From Allostella vacuolata (GTDB lineage Bacteria > Pseudomonadota > Alphaproteobacteria > ATCC43930 > Allostellaceae): DNA of 64,000 bases. Below, piece after piece: positions 18,047 to 26,402 of the stretch. Both the position numbers and the translations under genes were made by a program. Location: NCBI GenBank assembly GCA_006739055.1, contig AP019702.1:1674501-1738500 (forward strand), read 5' to 3'. The notes beneath the pieces are model-generated. The model saw nothing but the letters and a program-made list of their open reading frames with translations. It searched no databases and was not told where the DNA came from. How positions within the stretch are numbered: position 1 is the first letter of the stretch; each line of letters begins with the position of its first letter.

Positions 18047-18856
18047 TCAGGCGGGGCTGGACGTCGTGCGGGAGGTGACCTCGCCGGGTGGCGGCGGCGG
18101 TCGGCGGTGCAGGCGGGCGCCCTTCCACCACAGGCGCAGGGCCTGCCAGTGGATCGCGGCCGTGATCTTGAGGGTGAGCAGCGGCAGCCGCAGCGCCATG
18201 CCGGCCAGGGTCGCGTCGTCGAGCGGGCGCCGCTCGCCGGTCAGGATCGCGGCCAATGTCGGCTCGTCGCGGCCGCCCTCGTTGACGCTCTGGCGGATCG
18301 CGATGGCGACCCGCTCGCCGGGCGGCAGGATGCGGAAGCGGTACTGGCAATCCATCGGCAGGAACGGCGAGACGTAGAAGCGCTTCGCCTGCTGCTGGCG
18401 CACCCACGGGTCCGCGGCCCGGTCGTCCACCGGCAGCAGGTAGCCGTGCTGCTGCCCGAAGGTGTTCTTGACCTCGTACAGGATCGCCCGCAGCCGGCCG
18501 TCCTCGTCGTGGCAGAAATAGACCGACAGCGGATTGAAGACGTAGCCGAACAGGCGGGGGAAGCAGAGCAGCTCGATGCGGCCGGGCCGGAAGTCCATTC
18601 CGGCGGCGGCGAGATGGCGTTCCACCCATGGCCGCAGCGGGCTGCCGTCGCGCGGGCCATGGTCGCGGTCGTGGAAGGAGAAGAGCCCGCCACGGTTGTA
18701 GGCGAAGAGCCGCAGGTCGCGGTCGAGTGCTGCCGCCTCGTCGAGGTCGAGCAGCAGCGAACAGACGCGGTAGCGGAAGGCATGGGCGAACGGCCGCAGC
18801 CGCCGGTGCACCACCGACCCGACATAGAGGCGCGAGGCGCGCACCGGGCCGGTCAT
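18047..18856 (-). CDS. DUF1365 family protein
   Basis: This 269-residue protein matches DUF1365: LYVGSVVHRRLRPFAHAFRY at the start, then LCFPRLFGYVFNPLSVYFCH, ILYEVKNTFGQ, and KRFYVSPFLPMDCQYRF. The family's function is unknown, but it is nearly always encoded with a Cfa-like methyltransferase and an amine-oxidase-type flavoprotein, as here. Its ATG overlaps the flavoprotein stop (ATGA). The C-terminal 40 residues are basic. It is probably cytoplasmic and membrane-associated and takes part in modifying unsaturated acyl chains. Confidence 0.9.
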   Translation of the reverse strand: MTGPVRASRLYVGSVVHRRLRPFAHAFRYRVCSLLLDLDEAAALDRDLRLFAYNRGGLFSFHDRDHGPRDGSPLRPWVERHLAAAGMDFRPGRIELLCFPRLFGYVFNPLSVYFCHDEDGRLRAILYEVKNTFGQQHGYLLPVDDRAADPWVRQQQAKRFYVSPFLPMDCQYRFRILPPGERVAIAIRQSVNEGGRDEPTLAAILTGERRPLDDATLAGMALRLPLLTLKITAAIHWQALRLWWKGARLHRRPPPPPGEVTSRTTSSPA

Positions 18857-20157
18857 GCCGCAGCCGCCCGGCAAGCCCCGGTCGAGGCCAGCCAGGGCGG
18901 CGCGGCGCCCAGCAGGGCCGCGACCTGCAGGCCCGCGGTCAGCCCGTCCTCGTGGAAGCCGTGGCCGCAGTAGCTGCCGCAGAACCAGGTCCGGCGGCGG
19001 CCCTGGATGGTGCCGAGCCGACCCTGCGCATCGATCGCCGCCTGGTCGAAGATCGGGTGCTCGTAGCGAAGATCGGCGTGGATCCGCGCCGGGTCCGGCT
19101 CGCGCAAGGGGTTGAGGGAGACGAACAGCGGCACCGCCGCGTCGATGCCCTGCAACCGGTTCATCCAGTAGGTGACGGACACCGCGCGCCGGTCGTCGCT
19201 GCCCGCGGCCAGGTAGTTCCAGCTGGCCCATACCGCCCGCCGGCGCGGCATCAGGACCGGGTCGCCGTGCAGCACGGCGCGGTTGGCGGCGTAGCGGAAC
19301 GCGCCCAGCACGGCCCGCTCGCCCTCGTCGGCATCGCCCAGCATGGCCAGCGCCTGGTCGCCGTGGGCTGCCAGGACCACCTGGTCGAAGCGATCGACCT
19401 GTCCCTGCCCGTCATGGATCTCCACGTCCCACGGCGTGCGGACGACCCGGGCCACTCGGGTGCGCAGGCGGATCCGGCCGGACAGGTCGCCCGCCAGCCG
19501 GCGGACATATTCGCGGCTTCCCCCCTCCACGGTGCGCCAGGCCGGCCGGTCGCGCACCCGCAGCAGGCCGTGGTTGTGGCAGAACCGCACGAAGCTGACG
19601 GCCGGGAAGTCCAGCATGGCCCGCGTCGGACAGGACCAGATGGCGGCCGCCATCGGCAGCAGGTGGTCGTGGACGAAGGCCTGCCCGTAGCGTCCGGCGG
19701 CGAGGTACTCGCCCAGCGTCTGGCGCGTCGGCGGCCCGACGAGCAGCGCCGGCGCGCGGCGATAGAAGCGCAGGATGTCCCCCACCATGCCGAGGAAGCG
19801 CGGGCGGACCAGGTTGGTGCGCTGGGCGAAGAGGCCGCCCAGGCCGGTGCCTGCATATTCGAGCGCGCCGTCGTCGGCGGAGACCGCGAACGACATCTCG
19901 CTCGGTCGGGTCGGGACGCCGAGATGGGCGAAGAGCGCGGTCAGGTTCGGGTAGTTGACGGGGTTGTAGACGATGAAGCCGGTGTCGACCGGGATCGTGC
20001 GGCCGTCTGCCCGAACCTCGACCGTGTTGCTGTGCCCGCCCGGCCGGTCCGCCGCCTCGTAGACGGTGACGTCGTGGCGCTGTGCCAGGGTCCAGGCGGC
20101 GCCCAGACCGGCGATGCCGCTGCCGACCACGGCGATGCGCTGGCCGGGCCGGTTCAT
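18853..20157 (-). CDS. FAD/NAD(P)-binding amine-oxidase-like protein
   Basis: This 434-residue flavoprotein has the FAD loop IAVVGSGIAGLGAAWTLA, then YEAADRPGGHSNTV, and FIVYNPVNYPNLTALF. Later motifs include FCHNHGLLRVRDRPAWRTVEGG and a C-terminal FAD-contact region GSYCGHGFHEDGL. This is the desaturase/oxidase-like protein found beside DUF1365 and Cfa-type enzymes; homologous genes are needed for furan fatty acid formation in Rhodobacter. Start and stop both overlap neighbours by ATGA, so it is translationally coupled to the photolyase upstream and DUF1365 downstream. Confidence 0.9.
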   Translation of the reverse strand: MNRPGQRIAVVGSGIAGLGAAWTLAQRHDVTVYEAADRPGGHSNTVEVRADGRTIPVDTGFIVYNPVNYPNLTALFAHLGVPTRPSEMSFAVSADDGALEYAGTGLGGLFAQRTNLVRPRFLGMVGDILRFYRRAPALLVGPPTRQTLGEYLAAGRYGQAFVHDHLLPMAAAIWSCPTRAMLDFPAVSFVRFCHNHGLLRVRDRPAWRTVEGGSREYVRRLAGDLSGRIRLRTRVARVVRTPWDVEIHDGQGQVDRFDQVVLAAHGDQALAMLGDADEGERAVLGAFRYAANRAVLHGDPVLMPRRRAVWASWNYLAAGSDDRRAVSVTYWMNRLQGIDAAVPLFVSLNPLREPDPARIHADLRYEHPIFDQAAIDAQGRLGTIQGRRRTWFCGSYCGHGFHEDGLTAGLQVAALLGAAPPWLASTGACRAAAA

Positions 20158-21630
20158 GCGGCAACCCTCTTCGCGTGGTCGAGTGCGGCCAGCGCGCGCT
20201 GGCGGGCGGCGGCATGGTCGACGATCGGCCAGGGATAGTCGCGGCCGAGCCGGATGCCGGCCCGGTGCAGCGCCTCGGCCGGCGCCGCCCACGGTTGGTG
20301 GATCCAGCGATCGTCGAGCGGGGCCAGCTCCGGCACGAACTGCCGGACATAGCGGCCGTCCGGATCGAATTTCTCTCCCTGCAGGACCGGGTTGAAGACG
20401 CGGAAGAACGGGGCGGCGTCCGCCCCGCAGCCGGCCACCCATTGCCAGTTGGCGGCATTGTTGGCGAGGTCGGCATCGACCAGCGTATCCCAGAACCACG
20501 CCTCGCCCGCCTGCCATGGCAGCAGCAGGTCCTTGACCAGGAACGAGGCTGCCACCATCCGCACCCGGTTGTGCATCCAGCCGGTCTGCCAGAGCTGGCG
20601 CATCCCGGCATCGACGATCGGGTAGCCGGTCCGGCCCTGCTGCCATGCGGCCAGCTGCTGCGGATCGTCGCGCCAGGGCATGCGGGCGAACTCGGGCCGC
20701 AGCGGTGCGTCTGCCAGGTCGCCATGGTGGAACAGCAGCTGGTGGCAGAACTCCCGCCAGCCGAGCTCGCGCAGGAAGGCCTCGCCGTCGGCATCCGCGG
20801 CCTCGACCGCGTTCCACACCGTGCGCGGGGAAACCTCGCCCATGTGCAGGTGGGGCGACAGCATCGAGGTGCCGTCGCGGTCGGGACGGTCGCGGCCGGT
20901 GCGATAGGCCGGCAGGGCCCGGTCCAGGAACGAGGCCAAGCGTTCGCGTGCCCCCGCCTCGCCCGGGGTCCAGGTGCGGCTGAGCCCGCCGGCCCAGTCG
21001 GGCCGGGTCGGCCGCAACGCCCAGTCGTCGAGGCGGTCGCCGGCCGGCGCCCGGTCGGGGGCCGCCATCCCGGACGGCACCGGCAGCGGCTGCCCGGGCC
21101 CGGGCAGCGATCGAAGGGCCCGCCAGAACGGCGTGAACACCTGATAGGGGCGTCCGCCGCCGGTCGTCACCTCCCACGGTTCGCGCAGGAGGGCGCCGTT
21201 GTGGCTCGAAGCCTCGATGCCGGCGGCGTGAAGGGCCACCTTGATCCCCTCGTCGCGCTGCCGGTTCCAGGGTTCGTAGCGTCGGTTCCACATGACGGCG
21301 GTGGCGCCGCTGTCCTGCACCAGGGCGGCAATCGCGGCCTCCGCGGGGCCGCGCCGCAGCACCAGCGGCAGGCCGAGCCGGGCGAGGTCGGCGGCCAGCG
21401 CCGACAGGCTGTGATGCAGCCACCAGCGCGAGGCGGCACCCCGCCGCCAGCCGCCCGGCGTCGCGTCGTCCAGGACGAACACCGGCAGCACCGGGGCGCC
21501 GCGGGCGGCGGCGGCGGCCAGCGCCGGGTTGTCGGCCGGGCGCAGGTCGCGCTCGAACCAGACGATCGTCGGGGCCGGGGGGCGGTACCGGGGCCGGGGC
21601 TTGCGGGGGCGGTCGGGATGGGGCGGGCAT
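20154..21630 (-). CDS. phr: Class I deoxyribodipyrimidine photolyase, N-terminal frameshift
   Basis: The C-terminal 445 codons encode a cryptochrome/photolyase with an MTHF/antenna domain and the FAD domain (GEVSPRTVW, WREFCHQLLFHHGD, DAGMRQLWQTGWMHNRVRM, NWQWVAGCGAD). It would repair UV cyclobutane dimers. The conserved start strand TIVWFERDLRPADNPAL lies upstream of the first in-frame ATG (21491) but has no start codon: the frame runs back to a TAG near 21640. A suitable ATG at 21630 (MPAPSRPPP) is one frame off. Removing one C from the six-C run at 21577-21582 joins them and gives about 491 residues, a normal length. Either a sequence error or a real frameshift is present. It heads the leftward stress operon. 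Confidence 0.85.
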
Positions 21631-21637
21631 GTACCCC

Positions 21638-21667
21638 GCTATTCGCGGTCCGGGCGACTTTGGATCA
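21638..21667 (-). promoter_or_regulatory. Candidate ECF (RpoE/ChrR-type) promoter before the photolyase operon
   Basis: On the minus strand TGATCC (21662-21667) is followed after 18 bases by AATAGC (21638-21643). TGATCC is the -35 sequence used by the Rhodobacter-type RpoE sigma factor that answers singlet oxygen and drives photolyase and cfa genes. The -10 match is weak. The predicted start falls at or next to the ATG at 21630, so the mRNA would be nearly leaderless. Confidence 0.45.
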
Positions 21668-21688
21668 CCCGGACCGCGCCGGAACGGA

Positions 21689-22372
21689 TCACGCCGCGGC
21701 GCGCAGCAGCTGGTCCCGGGGAAAGGCGAACAGGCGGTCGCGGCCGAGCAGGAAGGCGATGAAGCGCCGGCGCATGAGGCCGGCGATGGCCGGGTCGAGA
21801 ACGTCGAGCCCGCCGGTGAAGGCGCCCAGCGCCGGCAGCACCATCCGCTGGCCGTCGGTGACGAAGCAGCGGCCGGAGATACGCCGGGCGCTGGTCGCGA
21901 CGCTGGCCTTGGGGTGGTAGTGGCCGCTGACCTCGCCCTTCGCATCGGACCGGGCCTCGTGCCGGAAGGTGAGGGGCCCCAGCGTCAGCTCCGCCACCGC
22001 CCGCCCGCCGACGTCGGCGGGGATCTGCGGGTCATGGTTGCCGACCACCCAGATCCAATCGCGCCCCCGCACCAGGGCCGCCAGCCGGCCGCGATCGGCG
22101 GCGCCGAGGCGGCCCGGTCCGCCCGTGTCGTGGAAGCTGTCGCCCAGGCACACCACCATCCGCGGCTGCCAGCGCCGCACCAGCCGGCCCAGTTCGTCGA
22201 GCGTCGCCTGGGTGTCGTAGGGCGGCAGCAGGGTGCCGCGGCGGGCGAAGGACGAGCCCTTCTCCAGGTGGAGATCGGCCACGGCGAGCAGCCCGTGCTG
22301 CCGCCAGAACACCGCGCCGGATGGGTCGAGCAGCAACGGTGCGCCGTTGAGTTCGACCGGTGCTGCGACCAT
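21689..22372 (-). CDS. pdeM: Ligase-associated DNA damage response endonuclease PdeM
   Basis: This 227-residue calcineurin-like metallophosphoesterase carries the metal motifs VADLHLEKG (D-x-H), CLGDSFHD (GDxxHD), VVGNHDP (GNHD) and SGHYHPK (GHxH). This is the PdeM subgroup associated with bacterial DNA ligase, exonuclease and Lhr-type helicase in DNA damage repair. Its usual neighbours are in this window (lhr, exo, lig) but not adjacent. The ATG at 22372 gives MVAAPVELNG. The gene reads leftward and ends 58 bases before the photolyase start; whether both share a transcript is unclear, since a promoter candidate lies between. Confidence 0.9.
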   Translation of the reverse strand: MVAAPVELNGAPLLLDPSGAVFWRQHGLLAVADLHLEKGSSFARRGTLLPPYDTQATLDELGRLVRRWQPRMVVCLGDSFHDTGGPGRLGAADRGRLAALVRGRDWIWVVGNHDPQIPADVGGRAVAELTLGPLTFRHEARSDAKGEVSGHYHPKASVATSARRISGRCFVTDGQRMVLPALGAFTGGLDVLDPAIAGLMRRRFIAFLLGRDRLFAFPRDQLLRAAA

Positions 22373-22501
22373 ATTCGGTGCCTCGAGGTTGGAAGGGCCG
22401 CCGGTGAGTCTAACGGGATTCGGCCGGGCCGGCAGCGGCAGGGAACATTCCCGTTCTCCTGGACGTTGTATGGCAGTTTCCGCCTCCACCGGAGGAGTTT
22501 C

Positions 22502-22855
22502 ATGGTCAAGGTCGCGCTCGTCGCCGGGGTCGCCGCACTGTCGCTCGCGGCCTGTGCCCCCGGCTATTACGGTCCAAACGAAACCGCCGGCACGGCGGTC
22601 GGCGCGGTCGCCGGTGGCCTGATCGGATCGCAGTTCGGGCATGGCGGCGGTCGGGTGGCCGGTGCCGCCGTCGGCACGCTGCTCGGCGCCGCGGTCGGCA
22701 ACACCGTCGGTCGGTCGGCCGACCAGCGCGACTACTACAACAGCTATTATGGCTACGGGCCCTATCCGCCGCCGGGCTACGCGCCGCCGCCGGTCGTCTA
22801 CGCGCCGCCTCCGCCGCCCGGCTACTACTACTATCCGCCGCGCTACGCGTACTGA
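22502..22855 (+). CDS. Glycine-zipper lipoprotein
   Basis: This 117-residue protein has a lipoprotein signal with lipobox LSLAAC (Cys19), then a glycine-zipper helix pair (GTAVGAVAGGLIGSQFG and VAGAAVGTLLGAAVGNTVG). The tail is rich in Tyr, Pro and Gly. The zipper resembles the outer-membrane SlyB/Rick_17kDa-type motif that inserts in or packs against membranes. The gene has a strong GGAGGAG ribosome site. It lies 35 bases before the second small lipoprotein, probably the same transcript. The Tyr/Pro/Gly tail may be disordered. Confidence 0.78.
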   Translation: MVKVALVAGVAALSLAACAPGYYGPNETAGTAVGAVAGGLIGSQFGHGGGRVAGAAVGTLLGAAVGNTVGRSADQRDYYNSYYGYGPYPPPGYAPPPVVYAPPPPPGYYYYPPRYAY

Positions 22856-22890
22856 GCGGCCAACCGCAGCAGACTGAAGGAGGATTCGCC

Positions 22891-23277
22891 ATGCGCTTGC
22901 GCGCTCTGATCGCCATTCCGGCCCTGCTCGGGCTCGGCGCATGCGTCGATCCCTATTATGACGGGTACGGTGGCGGCTACGGGCCGTCGGGCTACGTCTC
23001 CGGCTCGTACTACGGGTCGGCGCCGGTCTACACCGCGCCCGGCTACTATGGCAGCCCCGGCTATTACCCGGACCGGCGCGACCATCGCCCACGCTACGAT
23101 CCGCCGCGCCGCTCCGACCGCGAGAGCGAGTATCGCCCGCGCCCGCCGGAACGGCCGCCCGCCTATCGCCCGCCGCCGCCCTCGTCCGACCGCCCCCTCG
23201 GCTACAGCGGCGGCCAGACCGAGCGCGACGCCGAGCGCTTCAACCGCAACCGCCGCGGCCCCGAGCCGGGCGAGTAG
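22891..23277 (+). CDS. Tyr/Pro-rich lipoprotein with a conserved C-terminal motif
   Basis: This 128-residue protein has a lipoprotein signal ending LGLGAC (Cys18). The body is low-complexity, first Tyr/Gly/Ser-rich, then Arg/Pro-rich. It ends in SGGQTERDAERFNRNRRG. The same ending occurs in the SH3 protein at 5979-6743, although the rest of the two proteins differs. AAGGAGGA precedes the ATG. It is followed by a strong hairpin. Function is unknown; an envelope structural role is plausible. Confidence 0.72.
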   Translation: MRLRALIAIPALLGLGACVDPYYDGYGGGYGPSGYVSGSYYGSAPVYTAPGYYGSPGYYPDRRDHRPRYDPPRRSDRESEYRPRPPERPPAYRPPPPSSDRPLGYSGGQTERDAERFNRNRRGPEPGE

Positions 23278-23313
23278 GTCCGCCCGGCTCTGCCCGGCGA
23301 CCGGGCCCGACCG

Positions 23314-23342
23314 CCCCACCCTCCTCAATCGGGAGGGTGGGG
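23314..23342. terminator. Bidirectional hairpin between lipoprotein gene and lhr
   Basis: CCCCACCCTCC (23314-23324) pairs perfectly with GGAGGGTGGGG (23332-23342) around a 7-base loop. It follows the lipoprotein stop at 23277 and overlaps the last codons and stop of the convergent lhr gene. It can serve both strands. Confidence 0.65.
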
Positions 23343-25772
23343 GTGGTCCGGGCCCGTTTCCATTTCCGCGACCAGGCTCGCGGCCAGTTCCTCCAGCAAG
23401 GCGTCGCGGGCGCCCTCGACGCCCTCCCGGCCGATCTCCAGCAGCACCGGCACCGCCAGCGGCGATATCCGGACGAGCGGCCGGTGCAGGATGCGGCCGC
23501 GGGCGCGGGCCAGCATCTGGCCCAGCCGGCGCACGTCGGTCAGGCCCTCGGCGGCGTCCGCGCGGGTCGCGCGAAGCAGGACGTGGTCGGGCTCGTGCCG
23601 GCGCAGCACGTCGTAGATCAGGTCGGCATTGAAGGTCACCTGGCGGCCGGTCTTCTCCTGGCCCGGATGGCGCCGCTCGATCAGGCCGGCGATCACCGCG
23701 ACGTTGCGGAAGGTGCGCTTCAGCAGCGTGGATTCCGCCATCCACTCCTCGAGGTCGTCGCCCAGCATGTCCTCGTCGAACAGCGGCGCCGGGTCGGCGA
23801 CCGGCTCCAGGCTCCAGGTGCCGACGACGTAGTCGGTGGCGACGAAGCCGAGCGGCTTCAGCCCGGCGCGCTCCATGCGCCGGGTCAGCAGCATGCCCAG
23901 CGTCTGGTGTGCGTTGCGACCCTCGAAGCAGTAGGCGACGAGGTAGTGCAGGCGCCCGCGCGGGAAGGTCTCCACCAGCAGGTCGTCGGGGCCCGGCAGC
24001 ACCGAGCGGCCGCGCTGCAGGTCGAGCCATTCGTGCACCGGCGCCGGCAGGGCGTCCCAGCTTGCCGGGCAGGCCAGCATCGCCCGCACCCGGTCGGCCA
24101 GATGGGTGGTGAGCGGCATGCGCCCGCCCGCATAGGCGGGGATCTTGGGCTGGTCGCCGCCGCCGCGGCTGGCCTCGACGGCCATCTCGCGGATGCGCTC
24201 GAAGCGCAGCATCTGGCCGGCGAAGAGGAAGGTGTCGCCCGGGGTCAGGCCGAGGGCGAAATACTCCTCCACCTCGCCCAGCGCCCGGCCGCGGCCGACC
24301 CGGACCTTCAGCGTCGTCGCCTCGACGATGGTCCCGACATTCATGCGGTAGCGCCGGGCGATCGACGGGTGGACGAGCTGCAGCCGGCCGTCGCCCGCGG
24401 GCTCCAGCCGCCGCCACTGCTCGTAGCCGCCGAGCGCGTAGCCGCCATTCTCGACGAAGCGCACGACGTCGTCGAAGGCGGCGCGCGGCAGGTCGGCATA
24501 GGGCTGGGTCGCCGCCACCTCGGCGAACAGGGCGTCGGGATGGAAGGGCGCGGCGCAGGCGGTGCCCAGCACGTGCTGGGCCAGCACGTCGAGCCCGCCC
24601 GGCCGCGGCGGCTGCCCGTCGAGCGTGCCGGCGGCGACCGCGTCGAGGGCGGCCTGGCATTCCAGCACCTCGAAGCGGTTGGCAGGGACCAGGATGGCGC
24701 GGCTCGGCCGGTCGAGCCGGTGGTTGGAGCGGCCGACCCGCTGCACCAGCCGGCTCGCCCCCTTGGGGGCGCCGACCTGGATGACGAGGTCGACCGCCGC
24801 CCAGTCGATGCCGAGGTCGAGCGAGGAGGTGGCGACCACCGCCCGCAGCCGGCCGGCCGCCATCGCCGCCTCGACCCGGCGGCGCTGCTCGACCGCCAGG
24901 CTGCCATGGTGGAGCGCGATGGCCAGGTTGTCGTCGTTGAGGCGCCACAGCTCCTGGAAGACGATCTCCGCCTGGGCGCGGGTGTTGACGAAGACGATGG
25001 TGGTGCCGGCGGTCGCGATCGCCCGATAGACGGCCGGCATGGCGTGCACCGCCATGTGGCCGGCCCAGGGCAGCCGGTCGGGCGGGATCAGGATCGAGAC
25101 GTCCGCGGCCATCGCGCCGCCGCCGCCCACCTGCCGCACCCGGCCTGTGCCGGCGCCGATCCAGCGGGCCAGCGCGTCCGGGTGGGCGACCGTCGCCGAC
25201 AGGCCGACGCGCCGGCTGCCGGGGGCGAGCCGCGCCAGCCGGGCCAGGCCCAGCGCCAGCAGGTCGCCGCGCTTGGTGCCGGCGAGCGCGTGCAGCTCGT
25301 CGACGATGACGGCCGACAGGCGCCGGAACATCGCCTCGGCATCCGGGTAGGACAGCATGAGCGCCAGGGATTCCGGCGTCGTCATCAGCATGTGCGGCGG
25401 CCGCCGGCGCTGGCGCGCGCGCCTGGCAGCCGGCGTGTCGCCGGTGCGCGTCTCGACCGTGACCGGCAGGCCCAGCTCGTCGATCGGCGCCTGCAGGTTG
25501 CGCTGGATGTCGACCGCCAGCGCCTTCAGCGGCGAGACGTAGAGGGTGTGCAGCCCGTCGGCCGGGGCGGCCGCCAGCGCGATCAGCGACGGCAGGAAGC
25601 CGGCCAGCGTCTTGCCACCGCCGGTGGGAGCGATCAAGAGGGCCGAATCGCCGGCGGCCGCCGCCTCGATCAGGGCCAGCTGGTGCGGGTGGGGCGTCCA
25701 GCCACGGCCGGTGAACCAGGACTGGAAGGCCGGCGGCAGCCCCGTGCCGAGCGCGCGCATCAGCGGCTCCAT
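23325..25772 (-). CDS. lhr: Ligase-associated DNA damage response DEXH-box helicase (Lhr-like)
   Basis: This 815-residue superfamily 2 helicase has motif I APTGGGKTLAGFLP, motif Ia YVSPLKALA, motif Ib TTPESLALML, motif II VDELHALAGTKRG, motif III GLSATVAHP and motifs V-VI TSSLDLGIDWAAVD and QRVGRSNHR. Long winged-helix and DUF4062-like C-terminal regions follow. It is the shorter Lhr-core form that accompanies the exonuclease, ligase and PdeM in bacterial DNA damage repair. GGAGG precedes the ATG at 25772. It faces away from the exo-lig pair, with HIT and HNH genes between. Confidence 0.93.
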   Translation of the reverse strand: MEPLMRALGTGLPPAFQSWFTGRGWTPHPHQLALIEAAAAGDSALLIAPTGGGKTLAGFLPSLIALAAAPADGLHTLYVSPLKALAVDIQRNLQAPIDELGLPVTVETRTGDTPAARRARQRRRPPHMLMTTPESLALMLSYPDAEAMFRRLSAVIVDELHALAGTKRGDLLALGLARLARLAPGSRRVGLSATVAHPDALARWIGAGTGRVRQVGGGGAMAADVSILIPPDRLPWAGHMAVHAMPAVYRAIATAGTTIVFVNTRAQAEIVFQELWRLNDDNLAIALHHGSLAVEQRRRVEAAMAAGRLRAVVATSSLDLGIDWAAVDLVIQVGAPKGASRLVQRVGRSNHRLDRPSRAILVPANRFEVLECQAALDAVAAGTLDGQPPRPGGLDVLAQHVLGTACAAPFHPDALFAEVAATQPYADLPRAAFDDVVRFVENGGYALGGYEQWRRLEPAGDGRLQLVHPSIARRYRMNVGTIVEATTLKVRVGRGRALGEVEEYFALGLTPGDTFLFAGQMLRFERIREMAVEASRGGGDQPKIPAYAGGRMPLTTHLADRVRAMLACPASWDALPAPVHEWLDLQRGRSVLPGPDDLLVETFPRGRLHYLVAYCFEGRNAHQTLGMLLTRRMERAGLKPLGFVATDYVVGTWSLEPVADPAPLFDEDMLGDDLEEWMAESTLLKRTFRNVAVIAGLIERRHPGQEKTGRQVTFNADLIYDVLRRHEPDHVLLRATRADAAEGLTDVRRLGQMLARARGRILHRPLVRISPLAVPVLLEIGREGVEGARDALLEELAASLVAEMETGPDHPHPPD

Positions 25773-25791
25773 CGTGCCTCCAGGGCGAGCG

Positions 25792-25809
25792 TCGCGCGCC
25801 GGCGCGCGA
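25792..25809. repeat. Perfect 18-bp palindrome between HIT gene and lhr
   Basis: TCGCGCGCCGGCGCGCGA is fully self-complementary with no loop. It lies 19 bases downstream of the HIT stop and 20 bases upstream of the lhr ATG. It could be an operator for a dimeric regulator or a cruciform or terminator-like structure. Chance palindromes are more likely in GC-rich DNA, so the meaning is uncertain. Confidence 0.4.
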
Positions 25810-25828
25810 ATGGGGGCGGCCGGCGCCC

Positions 25829-26269
25829 TCAGGCACAGCCCCGGTCGGGCGCGCCGTCGGCGGCAAGGTCGGCGAATGCCGCCCGCAGCCGCGCGACCTC
25901 GGCCGCAGCGGCCGGCGGATCGTAGAGGGACCGCTCGACGGCGCCCCACACCGGCCGCGGCCAGGCCGGGTCGCCGGTCCGCCGGGCGATCACGTGCACA
26001 TGCAGCTGCGGCACCATGTTGCCGAGCGCGCCCACGTTCAGCTTGTCCGGCCGGTGCAGCCGCTGCAGCACCCGCTCGGCCAGCGCGATCTCCTCCACCA
26101 GCCGGTGCCGGTCGCCGGGGCCGAGGTCGATCAGCTCGCGGACCCCGTCCTGCGCCGGCACCAGGATGAGCCACGGCCAGGCCGGCTCGTTCATCAGCCG
26201 CACCTCGCAGAGGGCAAGGCGGACGACCGGGAAGGTGTCCTCGGCGAGGCGGGAATCGAGTGCGAACAT
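25829..26269 (-). CDS. HIT-family hydrolase
   Basis: This 146-residue protein has the histidine-triad motif QLHVHVIARRTGD, with HxHxH-like spacing near residue 98, and the preceding NVGALGNMVPQLH segment typical of the Fhit/HIT nucleotide hydrolases. Such enzymes remove AMP or similar groups from nucleotide adducts. The start MFALDSRLAEDT was chosen because homologues begin at this strand; the open frame reaches 26326. It reads leftward ahead of lhr with 56 bases between. A link to DNA ligation (cleaving adenylylated ends, as aprataxin does) is tempting but unsupported. Confidence 0.85.
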   Translation of the reverse strand: MFALDSRLAEDTFPVVRLALCEVRLMNEPAWPWLILVPAQDGVRELIDLGPGDRHRLVEEIALAERVLQRLHRPDKLNVGALGNMVPQLHVHVIARRTGDPAWPRPVWGAVERSLYDPPAAAAEVARLRAAFADLAADGAPDRGCA

Positions 26270-26402
26270 GGGGGCGATCCGTCTGGGGGCGCCGGCACCA
26301 TATGGGGCCGCGGCGGTGCGGCGCAACGGAGGGCAGGGGAGACCTTGAACCGCAGGGTGGATGCCGAATGCGCCGGCCGCCGAAGCGCGCTAAACAGAGC
26401 GT

